From Candidatus Eisenbacteria bacterium (lineage in GTDB: Bacteria; Orphanbacterota; Orphanbacteria; Orphanbacterales; Orphanbacteraceae): a stretch of 64,000 nucleotides of DNA. Where the stretch lies: positions 199,375-263,374 of the forward strand of contig JAFGGD010000034.1 of NCBI GenBank assembly GCA_016930695.1. The letters are read 5' to 3'. A model generated the notes under the pieces. It had not been told where the DNA came from, made no database searches, and was given only the letters and a program-made list of their open reading frames with translations. Below, in pieces: positions 56,552 to 64,000 of this stretch. Position numbers and translations under genes: made by a program. Within the stretch, counting starts at the first letter, position 1, and every line of letters starts with the position of its first letter.

Positions 56552-57883
56552 ATGGAGGAGCGGGAGCGACGCATTCTTCTCGTGTCCTACTATTTCCCCC
56601 CGCTCGGCGGCGTGGGCGCCTTCCGGGCGGTCAAGCTCGCCGGTTGGCTCCCCCGATTCGGATGGCGGCCGTCGGTCCTCACCGTGCGCGCCGGCGCCTA
56701 CTATTGCATCGATCCCACCTTGGAGCGGCAGATCCCGCCGGAGACGGCGGTGGTCCACGCCGAGAGCCTCGACCCCTTCCGTCTTTTCGGGAGGCTCCGC
56801 CGTCCCGCCGCTTCCTCCGCGCCGCCGCGCGCCGCCGCCGCCGCGAGGGAGCCGCTCTTCGGAAGGCTCGCGCGGCGGCTGAAGGCGGTCAATCCGTGGC
56901 TCTCCCTGCCGGACAACAAGGCGGGCTGGTACCCCTTCGCCGTGCGGGAGGGGAAACGGTTCGTCCGCCGCGAATCGATCGACCTGATCTACACGATCAA
57001 CGTTCCCCACACCTCCCACCTCATCGGGCGGGCGATCCACCGCGCCACCGGCGTCCCCTGGGTGGCGGACTTCCGCGATTCCTGGAGCGATAATTACGAC
57101 CTTCTCCCGCCGACCGCCTTCCACCGCGCCTGGAACCGGCGAATGGAGGCGTCCGTCTTGGATGAGGCGAACGGCGTGACGGCGGTGAACGACCGCATAC
57201 GGGAGCTTCTTCTCCGGGGCCGCCCGGAGAGGGCGGACCGCTTCGTCGTCGTCCATAACGGCTACGACCCGGAGGATTTCGCCCCCGGGCCGCCGCCGCC
57301 GCGTTCGGGCGCGGACAGGTTCACGATGGTTTTTGTGGGAACCTTTCACCGAAGAACCGATCCCGGGCTTCTGCTCGAGCCCTACCGGGATTGTCTCAGG
57401 AGCGGGCGGATCCCCGCCGGCGCGTCCCGGATCGTGATCGTCGGCGCGCAAACCGGGAGAACCGCCGAAACGGTGCGTCGTCTCGGACTCGAGGGGGAGG
57501 TCGAGCTGACCGGTTTCCTCCCTCACCGGGAGAGCGTCGCCCGCATGGCGGCGGCGGACCTGCTTCTCCAGGTGATCGCCGACGGACCCGGCGCGGACCA
57601 GATCGTCTCCGGAAAACTTTATGAGTATATGGCCGCCGGCCGTCCCGTGCTCGGCATCGGTCCGGAGGGAGAGGCGCGCGCGATGGTCCGCCGCCTCCGC
57701 CTCGGTTCGTGGGCGGATGTGAATCGGCCGGACCATGTGGCGGCCGCCATCGCCGGCGCCTACGAGGCGCACCGGAGCGGCGGCGTTCCCTACGATCCGG
57801 ATCGCGAGGGGATCGAAGAGATGAGCTTCCCCCGCCAGACCGGGAAGCTGGACCGCTTCCTCCGTTCCATTCTCGACTCCTGA
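56552..57883 (+). CDS. Glycosyltransferase, GT4 family-like
   Basis: A 443-residue GT-B-fold enzyme. The N-terminal domain begins RILLVSYYFPPLGGVGAFRAVKLAGWLPRFGW, and the C-terminal domain has FVGTFHRRTDPGLLLEPY, VELTGFLPHRESVARMAAADLLL and GKLYEYMAAGRPVLG with the nucleotide-sugar-binding Glu. It probably makes a surface glycan; donor and acceptor are unknown. GDP-mannose from the manB-manC unit is one possible donor. Confidence 0.85.
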   Translation: MEERERRILLVSYYFPPLGGVGAFRAVKLAGWLPRFGWRPSVLTVRAGAYYCIDPTLERQIPPETAVVHAESLDPFRLFGRLRRPAASSAPPRAAAAAREPLFGRLARRLKAVNPWLSLPDNKAGWYPFAVREGKRFVRRESIDLIYTINVPHTSHLIGRAIHRATGVPWVADFRDSWSDNYDLLPPTAFHRAWNRRMEASVLDEANGVTAVNDRIRELLLRGRPERADRFVVVHNGYDPEDFAPGPPPPRSGADRFTMVFVGTFHRRTDPGLLLEPYRDCLRSGRIPAGASRIVIVGAQTGRTAETVRRLGLEGEVELTGFLPHRESVARMAAADLLLQVIADGPGADQIVSGKLYEYMAAGRPVLGIGPEGEARAMVRRLRLGSWADVNRPDHVAAAIAGAYEAHRSGGVPYDPDREGIEEMSFPRQTGKLDRFLRSILDS

Positions 57884-58205
57884 ATCGTTTGCGTCCTTCC
57901 CTTATCCCGCCCTCTCTCTATTCGAAGCGGCAAAAAAACAGGCAATTTTCTTCGTTCGTGTGGTAGATTTTTGGACGCTCCGGAGAAGAAAAGATCCTCT
58001 CTCCTGCCGAAATTGTAACACACCAAGCCATAACGAGTTATCCGGTCGGTTCGGGCCGTTTCTTTCGCCGATCTGGCATCCCGCTTGCTGTATTGGCATA
58101 AGGCCGAGGTATAGCCGTCTCCGGCAATCGAGGGGAAGGAACGCCTTCCGGCGGTTCGTGGCATCCCCCCAGTCACGGGGAGACGGGAAAAGGAGAGAGG
58201 AAGAG
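57884..58205. other. Intergenic region upstream of the HU-like gene
   Basis: These 322 bases hold no gene. They include AT-rich stretches (57925-57975), a short palindrome TAACGAGTTA (58031-58040), the sigma-54 promoter at 58074, and in the leader a hairpin GGAAGG-AACG-CCTTCC (58134-58149). Confidence 0.6.
58074..58089 (+). promoter_or_regulatory. Sigma-54 (-24/-12) promoter of the HU-like gene
   Basis: TGGCATCCCGCTTGCT fits the sigma-54 consensus, with GG (58075-58076) and GC (58087-58088) separated by exactly 10 bases, as in the pilA promoter. Transcription would start near 58100, leaving a leader of about 105 bases. Confidence 0.78.
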
Positions 58206-58478
58206 ATGAACAAGACCGAATTGGTGAAGTATGTGTCCCGCAAGACCAAGCTACCGGAGAAGGAAGCCTGGACCGCCGTCGACTGGACGCTCGACGGGAT
58301 CAAGCGTTACACCCGCACCCGCCAGGGAGTCCGTCTGAGCGGCTTCGGGAACTTCACCTGCTCCGCGCAGAAGAAGGAGCGGAAATACAACCCCCGCACC
58401 AAACGCTACAGCTGGACCAAGCCGCAGAAGCAGGTCAGCTTCACCCCCACCAAAGCCTATCGGGAGTGGGTGAAGTAA
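58206..58478 (+). CDS. HU/IHF family DNA-binding protein
   Basis: A 90-residue basic nucleoid protein. It starts MNKTELVKYVSRKTKLPEKEAW, has the family core RLSGFGNFTCSAQKKERKYNP with the DNA-intercalating Pro in the arm, and ends FTPTKAYREWVK. The arm is richer in Lys, Arg, Tyr and Trp than usual HU. It stands alone between its sigma-54 promoter and an intrinsic terminator, so expression should depend on an NtrC-type activator, unusual for a HU-type gene. Confidence 0.9.
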   Translation: MNKTELVKYVSRKTKLPEKEAWTAVDWTLDGIKRYTRTRQGVRLSGFGNFTCSAQKKERKYNPRTKRYSWTKPQKQVSFTPTKAYREWVK

Positions 58479-58499
58479 GAGACGGATAGACGTCTTTCG

Positions 58500-58540
58500 G
58501 AGGGCGCCCGCCGCGGAGTGGGCGCCCTCTTTCGTTTTTT
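58500..58540 (+). terminator. Intrinsic terminator after the HU-like gene
   Basis: A perfect 10-bp stem (GAGGGCGCCC / GGGCGCCCTC), a 10-base loop, then TTTCGTTTTTT. A canonical terminator that makes the HU-like gene monocistronic. Confidence 0.92.
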
Positions 58541-58547
58541 CGCCGCG

Positions 58548-58576
58548 TTGACACACCCATCGGCCTCCCCTATACT
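58548..58576 (+). promoter_or_regulatory. Sigma-70 promoter for tolQ-R-A-B-pal-cpoB
   Basis: TTGACA (58548-58553), a 17-base spacer and TATACT (58571-58576) are close to the perfect consensus. The tolQ GTG is at 58658, giving a leader of about 75 bases. Confidence 0.85.
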
Positions 58577-58657
58577 CCCCCCCGACGCGACGCGAGCATT
58601 CTATCTTGTTGTTATTGCGTCGAATCGGAGTCGTGCCCCTCAAGGAGGATCCCCGCC

Positions 58658-59392
58658 GTGCCTTTCGCGAATCTCCTTCTTTCGGGGGAGGCGGAGCGGA
58701 GCATTCACGCCATGATCCTGCATGCGGGACCGGTGGCGAAGATTGTGCTGCTCGTTCTCTTCCTCTTCTCGGTCGTTTCCTGGGCGATCATTCTGCAGAA
58801 GTCCTTCCGCTTCCGTGTCCTCGCCCGCGAGTCGGCCCGTTTCTGGCGCCGCTACGAGGAGTCGGATCTCCGTTCCGCCGCGGAGCGCTGCCTCGCGCCG
58901 AACGGGAAGGGTCTTCCTCTGCGCACCCTCTTCCGCGCCGGTCTCCGGGAGGCTTTCGGCGGGGACGGCCGCGGGGGGGTCCCCATCGACCGGGTTCGAG
59001 GCGGGTCGCTCCCGCGCGAACGGGTGGAGAGGATCGAGAGGGCGATGGAACGCGCGTCCCTTCTGGAGATGGAGCAGCTGGAGCGCCATCTTCCCTTCCT
59101 CGCGACGACGGCGAACGTCTCCCCCTTCTTCGGCCTTTTCGGGACCGTTTGGGGGGTGATGAGTTCCTTCCTCGCCATGGGCGTCAAGGGATCGGCGAGC
59201 CTCGCCGTGGTCGGGCCCGGGATCGCCGAGGCGCTGATCACCACCGTGGCCGGCCTGGCCGCGGCGATTCCCGCGGTGATCGCCTACAACCATTTCCTCG
59301 GGCGGCTACGCTCGCTTTCCATCGACCTGGATCGTTTCCGGTCCTCTCTGACGGACCGGCTCACCGAGGGAGGGGACGATGCCGTCGCATGA
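58658..59392 (+). CDS. tolQ: TolQ proton-channel subunit (MotA/TolQ/ExbB)
   Basis: A 244-residue inner-membrane protein with three membrane segments: VAKIVLLVLFLFSVVSWAIIL, then FLATTANVSPFFGLFGTVWGVMSSFLAM and VVGPGIAEALITTVAGLAAAIPAVIAY. The last two contain the family's GLFGTVWGIM and GIAEAL-TTA motifs. It forms the proton channel of the Tol system with TolR. The start is GTG 58658 behind AAGGAGGAT. It overlaps tolR by 14 bases. Confidence 0.93.
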   Translation: MPFANLLLSGEAERSIHAMILHAGPVAKIVLLVLFLFSVVSWAIILQKSFRFRVLARESARFWRRYEESDLRSAAERCLAPNGKGLPLRTLFRAGLREAFGGDGRGGVPIDRVRGGSLPRERVERIERAMERASLLEMEQLERHLPFLATTANVSPFFGLFGTVWGVMSSFLAMGVKGSASLAVVGPGIAEALITTVAGLAAAIPAVIAYNHFLGRLRSLSIDLDRFRSSLTDRLTEGGDDAVA

Positions 59393-59792
59393 TTACCGTC
59401 CCCTCTCCCAGGTGAACGTGACCAGCCTGGTGGACGTCACCCTCGTGTTGCTCATCGTCTTCATGCTCGCCGCGCCTCTCCTGCAGGAGGGGGTCGAGGT
59501 GGAGCTTCCCCGCGCCGAGGTGAAGGGGATCGAGATGAGCGACGCCTGGATCCTGAGCGTCGACCGGGAGGGGAACGTCTTCCTGAATGAGAGGAAAATC
59601 CCCATGGACCGGCTCTCCGCCGAGATCGAGGGGCGGATCGTCGCTTCCGGCGCCCGGGAAGTGTACGTACGCGGCGACGCCCGCGTCCCCTATGGCTCGG
59701 TGGTCCGTCTGATCGGCATGCTGAAGGGGGCCGGTATCGAGCACGTGGGCTTGGTTTCCCAACCGGAGGAGCCCGCCGGTGCGTTTCCGTAA
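59379..59792 (+). CDS. tolR: TolR/ExbD family protein
   Basis: A 137-residue bitopic protein. It has the single helix VNVTSLVDVTLVLLIVFMLAAP with the essential membrane Asp, then a periplasmic domain with LPRAEV and VFLNERKIPMDRL. It couples proton flow through TolQ to TolA. The start lies in the tolQ 3' end and its own end overlaps tolA by 14 bases. Confidence 0.92.
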   Translation: MPSHDYRPLSQVNVTSLVDVTLVLLIVFMLAAPLLQEGVEVELPRAEVKGIEMSDAWILSVDREGNVFLNERKIPMDRLSAEIEGRIVASGAREVYVRGDARVPYGSVVRLIGMLKGAGIEHVGLVSQPEEPAGAFP

Positions 59793-60447
59793 AGGACTCG
59801 GTCCCTTTCTCGTCGCCAGCCTCGTGCTGCACGCGGCGCTCTCCGTCCTCTATGTCCGGGCGGTGAGCGGCGCGCGCGTCCCCTTTCCGCGGACGCCGGT
59901 CTACCGGGTCAGCCTGGTGGAACTTCCCCGTCCCGAACCGGAGCCCGTGCCGGAACCGCCCAAAGAAGAGAGGGTGCAACCGGAGGTGAAGTCGGTTCAG
60001 CCGATCAAACCGGAGAAGGTTCCCGAGAAACCTCGGCCCCGGAAGGAGACGAAGGAGGAGAAGCCGAAGCCGAAAGAGGAAGCGAAGCCGCCGGCCGAGG
60101 AGCAACGCGTCCAGACGAAACCCGCCTCGGGCGGGCCGGTGACGGTGGAGGCGGAGGATTTTCTCTTTTCCTATTATCTGGCGTTGATCGAGAACCGGGT
60201 CGGCGGACGCTGGAATCCTCCCCGCGGGATGGTCACGGGTGGACGGAAACCCGTCGCCACGGTCCGTTTCGAGATCCTGCGGGACGGACACGTGCGGGAC
60301 GCCCGCATCCAGGAATCTTCGGGGATCGACTTTTTCGACGGCGCCGCGCTTCGGGCGGTGCTCGACGCGGACCCCTTCCCGGCCCTTCCGGAAGGTTTCA
60401 CCGGTGACCGTTTGGGTGTGAATTTCGTTTTCCGCCTCGAAGAATGA
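59779..60447 (+). CDS. tolA: TolA/TonB-like energy transducer
   Basis: A 222-residue protein with one N-terminal membrane helix (FLVASLVLHAALSVLYVRAV). A Pro/Glu/Lys-rich rod follows (about 50-120), then a TonB-like C-terminal domain (VTVRFEILRDGHVRDARIQESSG, FDGAALRAVLDADPFPALPEG). It spans the periplasm and transmits TolQR energy to the outer membrane. Operon position favours TolA over TonB. It starts with GTG 59779 and overlaps tolB by four bases. Confidence 0.87.
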   Translation: MRFRKGLGPFLVASLVLHAALSVLYVRAVSGARVPFPRTPVYRVSLVELPRPEPEPVPEPPKEERVQPEVKSVQPIKPEKVPEKPRPRKETKEEKPKPKEEAKPPAEEQRVQTKPASGGPVTVEAEDFLFSYYLALIENRVGGRWNPPRGMVTGGRKPVATVRFEILRDGHVRDARIQESSGIDFFDGAALRAVLDADPFPALPEGFTGDRLGVNFVFRLEE

Positions 60448-61700
60448 GTCGCCGGCGGAGCGGGGGCATCATGCGACGCGCGCTCATCGTTACCATTCTC
60501 GCGCTCCTGGCCGCGGCGCCCGCCGCCGCCCAAACCGAGGTCTGGCTCGGCGTCACCAAATACCGCACGTTCCGCGTTCCCCTGGTGATTCGCCCCTTTC
60601 AGGGGGAGGGAACCCTTCCCGCCGTGTTGGAGGAAACGGTCCGGCGGGACCTCTCCCTCTCCGGCTTCTTCGAGATTCTCGCCGCCGGGTCGGCGGACAC
60701 GATCCGGGCACGCTCCGCCGTGGGGGGCGCGGTCGAGTTCCGCGAAGGGACGTTGGAGGGATGGATCCATCGGATGCCGGGGGGGCAGAAGATCGTCACG
60801 AGGCGCTACGAAATGAGCGAGGGAGGGCCGCGGGACGCGGCGCACCGTTTCGCCGACGACGTGATCTACAACCTGACCGGCGAGCGGGGGATCTCCCGCA
60901 CCCGGATCGCTTTCGTCCGCTCCTTCGGAAGGCATTCCGACCTGTACAAGGTGGACTGGGACGGTTCCAACCTGAGCCTGATCCTGACCAACGATTCCAA
61001 CAACCTGACGCCGGAGTGGGCGCCGGACGGGAGAAAGCTGCTTTACACCTCCTACACCGGCGGCGACGCCGATCTCTACTGGCTCGATCTGATCGACGGC
61101 GCCGGCGGATCGGTGCTCACCGGGCCGGGGGTGGACAGCGCCCCCGCCTGGTCGCCGGACGGGAAGAGGATCGCCTTCATGATGACCCGGGGGGTGAACG
61201 GCGATATCTATATCATGAACCGGGATGGAAGCGGCCTCCGGCGGCTCACGTATGACGGGGCGATCGACACCGAACCGACCTGGGCGCCGAGCGGGAGGCA
61301 GATCGCCTTCGTTTCGGATCGCTCCGGTTCGCCGCAGGTCTACCGGATGAACGACGACGGTTCCGACGTGACGAGGATCACCTTCGAGGGGACGTACAAC
61401 GCCTCCCCCAAATGGTCTCCCCAGGGGGACCGGATCGCCTACGTTTCTCGCGAGGAAGGGGGGTTCCAGATCCGCGTCCTTGACCTGCAGGACGGAGAAT
61501 CGTATCTTTTGACGTTTCAGAGCGGGAACAACGAGGATCCGGAGTGGTCCCCCGATGGCCGCCACCTCGTGTTCAGTTCCACGCGGACCGGGAGAAGAAG
61601 GTTGTACGTGATGCTGGCGGACGGCAGCGGCGTGCGCCTCCTCGTGCCGGGCGAGGGGGAGGATTATTCGCCGTCCTGGTCTCCCCGACCGGACCGCTGA
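60444..61700 (+). CDS. tolB: TolB periplasmic beta-propeller protein
   Basis: A 418-residue protein with signal peptide (ALIVTILALLAAAPAAAQ), the TolB N-terminal domain (about 20-140, VRRDLSLSGFFEI, DDVIYNLTGERGISRTRIAFV), and five WD40-like PD40 blades (WAPDGRKLLYTS, WSPDGKRIAF, WAPSGRQIAFVS, WSPQGDRIAYVS, WSPDGRHLVFSS). It binds Pal. ATG 60444 overlaps tolA; ATG 60471, directly before the signal peptide, is an equally good start. Confidence 0.94.
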   Translation: MSRRRSGGIMRRALIVTILALLAAAPAAAQTEVWLGVTKYRTFRVPLVIRPFQGEGTLPAVLEETVRRDLSLSGFFEILAAGSADTIRARSAVGGAVEFREGTLEGWIHRMPGGQKIVTRRYEMSEGGPRDAAHRFADDVIYNLTGERGISRTRIAFVRSFGRHSDLYKVDWDGSNLSLILTNDSNNLTPEWAPDGRKLLYTSYTGGDADLYWLDLIDGAGGSVLTGPGVDSAPAWSPDGKRIAFMMTRGVNGDIYIMNRDGSGLRRLTYDGAIDTEPTWAPSGRQIAFVSDRSGSPQVYRMNDDGSDVTRITFEGTYNASPKWSPQGDRIAYVSREEGGFQIRVLDLQDGESYLLTFQSGNNEDPEWSPDGRHLVFSSTRTGRRRLYVMLADGSGVRLLVPGEGEDYSPSWSPRPDR

Positions 61701-61736
61701 AACGGCGGGCGGAGGGAGACGGAGGAAAGAATCGCC

Positions 61737-62273
61737 ATGTTCCGAAACACTTCCTTTCTGAAGATCATTTTCGCACTCACGATCCTCCTGTTGATCGCCT
61801 CCTGCGGATCGAAGAAGGAACTGGTTCCGCCGGAGCCGGTGGAGAAGGAGCAGACCGCGCCGGTTTCGCAGCCGGATGAACGCGATCGCCAGGGCGTTCC
61901 GGCCGAGAAGCCCGATGTCGATCCGGACGCGCCCTATGTTTTTCAGAACGTCCACTTCGAGTTCGATAAGTACCGTTTGACGACGGACGCGACCCGGATT
62001 CTGAACGCCCACGCCGAAGTGCTGATGCGCCATCCCGCCTGGACGGTTCGCATCGAGGGGCACTGCGACGAGCGGGGGACGGTCGAGTATAACCTCGCCC
62101 TCGGCGAGAAGCGCGCGAACGCGGCGAAGGACTTCCTGGTCGGCTACGGCGTGGCCGCTTCCCGCGTCCGCACCGTGAGCTACGGAAAGGAACGGCCGAT
62201 CGACGCCGGGCACGGCGAAGCGGCCTGGGCGAAGAACCGGAGAGGCGAGTTCCACGTTACCCGAACGGAGTAG
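61737..62273 (+). CDS. pal: Peptidoglycan-associated lipoprotein
   Basis: A 178-residue lipoprotein with lipobox LIASC (lipidated C23) and a short Glu/Pro-rich linker. The OmpA-type domain has VHFEFDKYRLTTDA, RIEGHCDERGTVEYNLALGEKRA and GKERP, with the peptidoglycan-binding Asp and Arg. It anchors the outer membrane to the cell wall and works with TolB. It ends four bases before cpoB. Confidence 0.95.
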   Translation: MFRNTSFLKIIFALTILLLIASCGSKKELVPPEPVEKEQTAPVSQPDERDRQGVPAEKPDVDPDAPYVFQNVHFEFDKYRLTTDATRILNAHAEVLMRHPAWTVRIEGHCDERGTVEYNLALGEKRANAAKDFLVGYGVAASRVRTVSYGKERPIDAGHGEAAWAKNRRGEFHVTRTE

Positions 62274-62277
62274 AGCG

Positions 62278-63051
62278 ATGCGGAGGCGGAGCGGCGCGGC
62301 GGCGCTCGCGGTTTTTCTCCCCTGGCTCCTGGCCGGTTGCTACGGCCGCCAGTTGGTGAGGGGGCCGATCACGACCGAGGAGAACGCGGAAGCGCTCGCC
62401 GAGATTCAAGCGGAGCAGGCGCGCCAAGAAGAGAGAATCGAGGGTCTCGAGGAGCTGCTGGAGGAGCAGAACGGGCTTCTCCGTTCGATCCGAGCCGAGG
62501 ACGCCGTCGGCAGGGAGCAGATCTTCGCCCGCCTGGACGAACTGGAGACCCGCTTCGGCGAGAACGAGAACCGACTCGATCGGGTGGCGGGGAAGGTGGA
62601 CCGGGTCACCTACCAATTGTCGCGGGGGGGAGCCCCCGCCGCCGACGGGGAGGCGCCGGACGGCGACGCCGCGATGATCGACCCGAAGGCGCTTTACGAC
62701 GCCGCCTATCTCGACCTGGTGCGCGGCAACTACGCCGCCGCCGTCTCCGGTTTCGAAGCGTACCTGCAGGCCTACCCACGGTCGGTGCTTTCCGACGACG
62801 CGCGCTACTGGATCGGCGAGTGCCGCCTCGCCGAGGGGATGCCCGAGGAGGCGGCGGAGCATTTCCTTCTCGTGGAAAGGGATTTTCCCGATTCGGAACG
62901 GGTCCCCGCCGCGCTACTCCGCCTCGCCGCCTGCCGGATCGAACTGGGAGACCGGGACGAGGCGCGTAAAACGCTGACGCGCATCCTGGACCGTTTCCCG
63001 CGATCCGTCGAGGCTCCCCTCGCCCGAGAGCGGTTGGGGGAGATCGAATAG
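62278..63051 (+). CDS. cpoB: Tol-Pal system TPR protein CpoB (YbgF)
   Basis: A 257-residue protein. It begins with a lipobox (LPWLLAGC, Cys21), so it should be a lipoprotein, unlike the soluble periplasmic E. coli CpoB. A coiled-coil region follows (about 35-115, QARQEERIEGLEELLEEQN), then TPR repeats (ALYDAAYLDLVRGNYAAAVSGFEAYLQAYP, YWIGECRLAEGMPEEAAEHF, RLAACRIELGDRDEARKTL). In E. coli CpoB coordinates wall synthesis with constriction. It is the last gene of the tol operon. Confidence 0.88.
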   Translation: MRRRSGAAALAVFLPWLLAGCYGRQLVRGPITTEENAEALAEIQAEQARQEERIEGLEELLEEQNGLLRSIRAEDAVGREQIFARLDELETRFGENENRLDRVAGKVDRVTYQLSRGGAPAADGEAPDGDAAMIDPKALYDAAYLDLVRGNYAAAVSGFEAYLQAYPRSVLSDDARYWIGECRLAEGMPEEAAEHFLLVERDFPDSERVPAALLRLAACRIELGDRDEARKTLTRILDRFPRSVEAPLARERLGEIE

Positions 63052-63107
63052 GGCAAAGGGGACGGGCGGGCCGCACCCGCGCGGCGCACCCGAGCCGAGG
63101 ACGAGCC

Positions 63108-64000
63108 GTGATCGTTGTGGAGGATCTTTCCAAGCGCTTCGGCGCCTTTCACGCCCTCCGGGGCGTTTCTTTTCGCGTCCGTGCCGGTGAGGTGGTCGGA
63201 TTCCTCGGTCCCAACGGCGCGGGAAAGACCACCACGCTCCGGATCCTGACCGGTTGGCTCCGTCCCACCGCGGGACGGGTTCGCGTGGCGGGTCATGATC
63301 CGGGGGACGAGGGTGGGGAGGCGCGCCGCCGCATCGGCTACCTTCCCGAACGGGTTCCCCTCTACCCCGACATGCGCGTTCGCGGCTACCTGCGCTTCGT
63401 GGCGGAGATGAAGGGTTTCTCCGGACGGGAGGGGGAGCGCCTCGCGTCGGAGGCGCTGGAGAGATGCGGCGCGGACCCAGTGGCGGACCGCAGAACCGCG
63501 GCGATCTCCCACGGTTTCCGGCAGCGGGTCGGTCTCGCCCAGGCGCTTCTCGGCGACCCCGACGTGCTTCTCTTGGATGAGCCGACGATCGGTCTCGATC
63601 CGGAGCAGGCCGCCTCCTTCCGCGCCCTCATCCGCGAGCTGGCGGGGGAGAGGACGATCCTGCTCTCCACGCACATCCTCACCGAGGCGGCGCGGCTCTG
63701 CGGTCGCGTGATGATTCTGGACGAGGGGGAATTGTTGGCGGTCGACACGCCGGAGAACCTGGAGCGGGCGCTCCGGGGGAAAGGGAGGACGCGGGTTCTT
63801 TTCGCGGGGCCGATGGAGGATGTCCGCGGCGCTCTCGGACGGGTCCCCGGCGTGGTCGCAGTCGAGGAGGGGGGGCGCGAAGGAGAATACCATCGCGTTC
63901 TACTCGAGACGGACGGATCGGAAAAACCGGGCGCCTTCGCGCGGGCCGTCTTGGGCGCCGGCGGGGAGCCGGTCGAGCTGTTCCGGGAGCGGATGTCCCT
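63108..64000 (+). CDS. ABC transporter ATP-binding protein (GldA-like), 3' end outside window
   Basis: At least 297 codons, open to the window end. It starts with GTG 63108 (VIVVEDLSKRFGAFHALRGV). Motifs are Walker A GPNGAGKTTT, Q-loop GYLPERVPLYPDM, signature ISHGFRQRVGLAQALL, Walker B VLLLDEPTIGLDP and the switch His in LLSTHILTEAA. The LPERVPLYPDMRV pattern is common in the GldA/NosF-like group of ABC-2 exporters. A permease gene is expected just beyond the window. It lies 56 bases after cpoB and may be a separate unit. Confidence 0.88.
   Translation, partial: MIVVEDLSKRFGAFHALRGVSFRVRAGEVVGFLGPNGAGKTTTLRILTGWLRPTAGRVRVAGHDPGDEGGEARRRIGYLPERVPLYPDMRVRGYLRFVAEMKGFSGREGERLASEALERCGADPVADRRTAAISHGFRQRVGLAQALLGDPDVLLLDEPTIGLDPEQAASFRALIRELAGERTILLSTHILTEAARLCGRVMILDEGELLAVDTPENLERALRGKGRTRVLFAGPMEDVRGALGRVPGVVAVEEGGREGEYHRVLLETDGSEKPGAFARAVLGAGGEPVELFRERMS

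Overview
This is a GC-rich, gene-dense window. Most genes overlap or abut, nearly all read on the plus strand, and start codons are a mix of ATG, GTG and TTG. Several features mark a diderm (Gram-negative type) bacterium: a complete type IV pilus machine with secretin, a Tol-Pal envelope operon, a lipid A-type acyltransferase, ADP-heptose genes and beta-barrel proteins. Secreted proteins carrying a C-terminal FlgD-like Ig domain, a DUF3467 protein and Geobacter-like pilus gene order suggest an uncultured lineage of the FCB/Eisenbacteria type or a deltaproteobacterium-like phylum. That placement is inference; no rRNA gene is present to settle it. I saw no tRNA, rRNA, CRISPR, insertion sequence or phage gene.

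Layout. 1-6.8 kb: end of a TPR protein, a PHP phosphoesterase, a TonB-plug outer-membrane protein, CvpA, and phosphomannomutase plus mannose-1-P guanylyltransferase (GDP-mannose supply). 7.1-15.6 kb: a ComEA-like protein, then pilB-pilT-pilC-pilS-pilR and the major pilin pilA. pilA is preceded by a textbook sigma-54 promoter and followed by a strong terminator. 15.7-22.7 kb: an ABC exporter, a TPR protein, a second PAS kinase/NtrC-type regulator pair and an FG-GAP-like secreted protein, wedged inside the pilus region. 22.9-28.3 kb: a minor-pilin operon that includes a PilX-like protein and a 955-residue pseudopilin fused to fibronectin III-like and lectin-like domains. 28.4-37.5 kb: pilM-N-O-P-Q, a large Ig-repeat lipoprotein, a small beta-barrel protein, and aroK. 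37.5-44.8 kb: housekeeping genes (rsmD, coaD, NUDIX, FmdB, icd, obg, dprA, acyltransferase, PfkB kinase). 45-49.7 kb: two convergent secreted proteins with FlgD-like C-termini plus DUF3467. 49.9-57.9 kb: heptose kinase and nucleotidyltransferase, membrane PHP protein, a cyclic 2,3-diphosphoglycerate synthetase-like P-loop protein, sucC-sucD, ndk and a glycosyltransferase. 58-63.1 kb: a HU-like gene with its own sigma-54 promoter, then tolQ-R-A-B-pal-cpoB from a near-consensus sigma-70 promoter. The window ends inside an ABC ATPase gene.

How it fits together. PilB and PilT drive extension and retraction on the PilC/PilMNOP platform through the PilQ pore. PilS/PilR would switch pilA on through sigma-54. 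The minor pilins, above all the giant multidomain one, are good candidates for a surface-exposed pilus tip adhesin. The most interesting signals are that giant pseudopilin, the second sigma-54 promoter in front of a HU-like nucleoid protein, the second NtrC-type circuit embedded in the pilus locus, and two genes (obg and the TonB-plug protein) whose well-placed start is not AUG, GUG or UUG.
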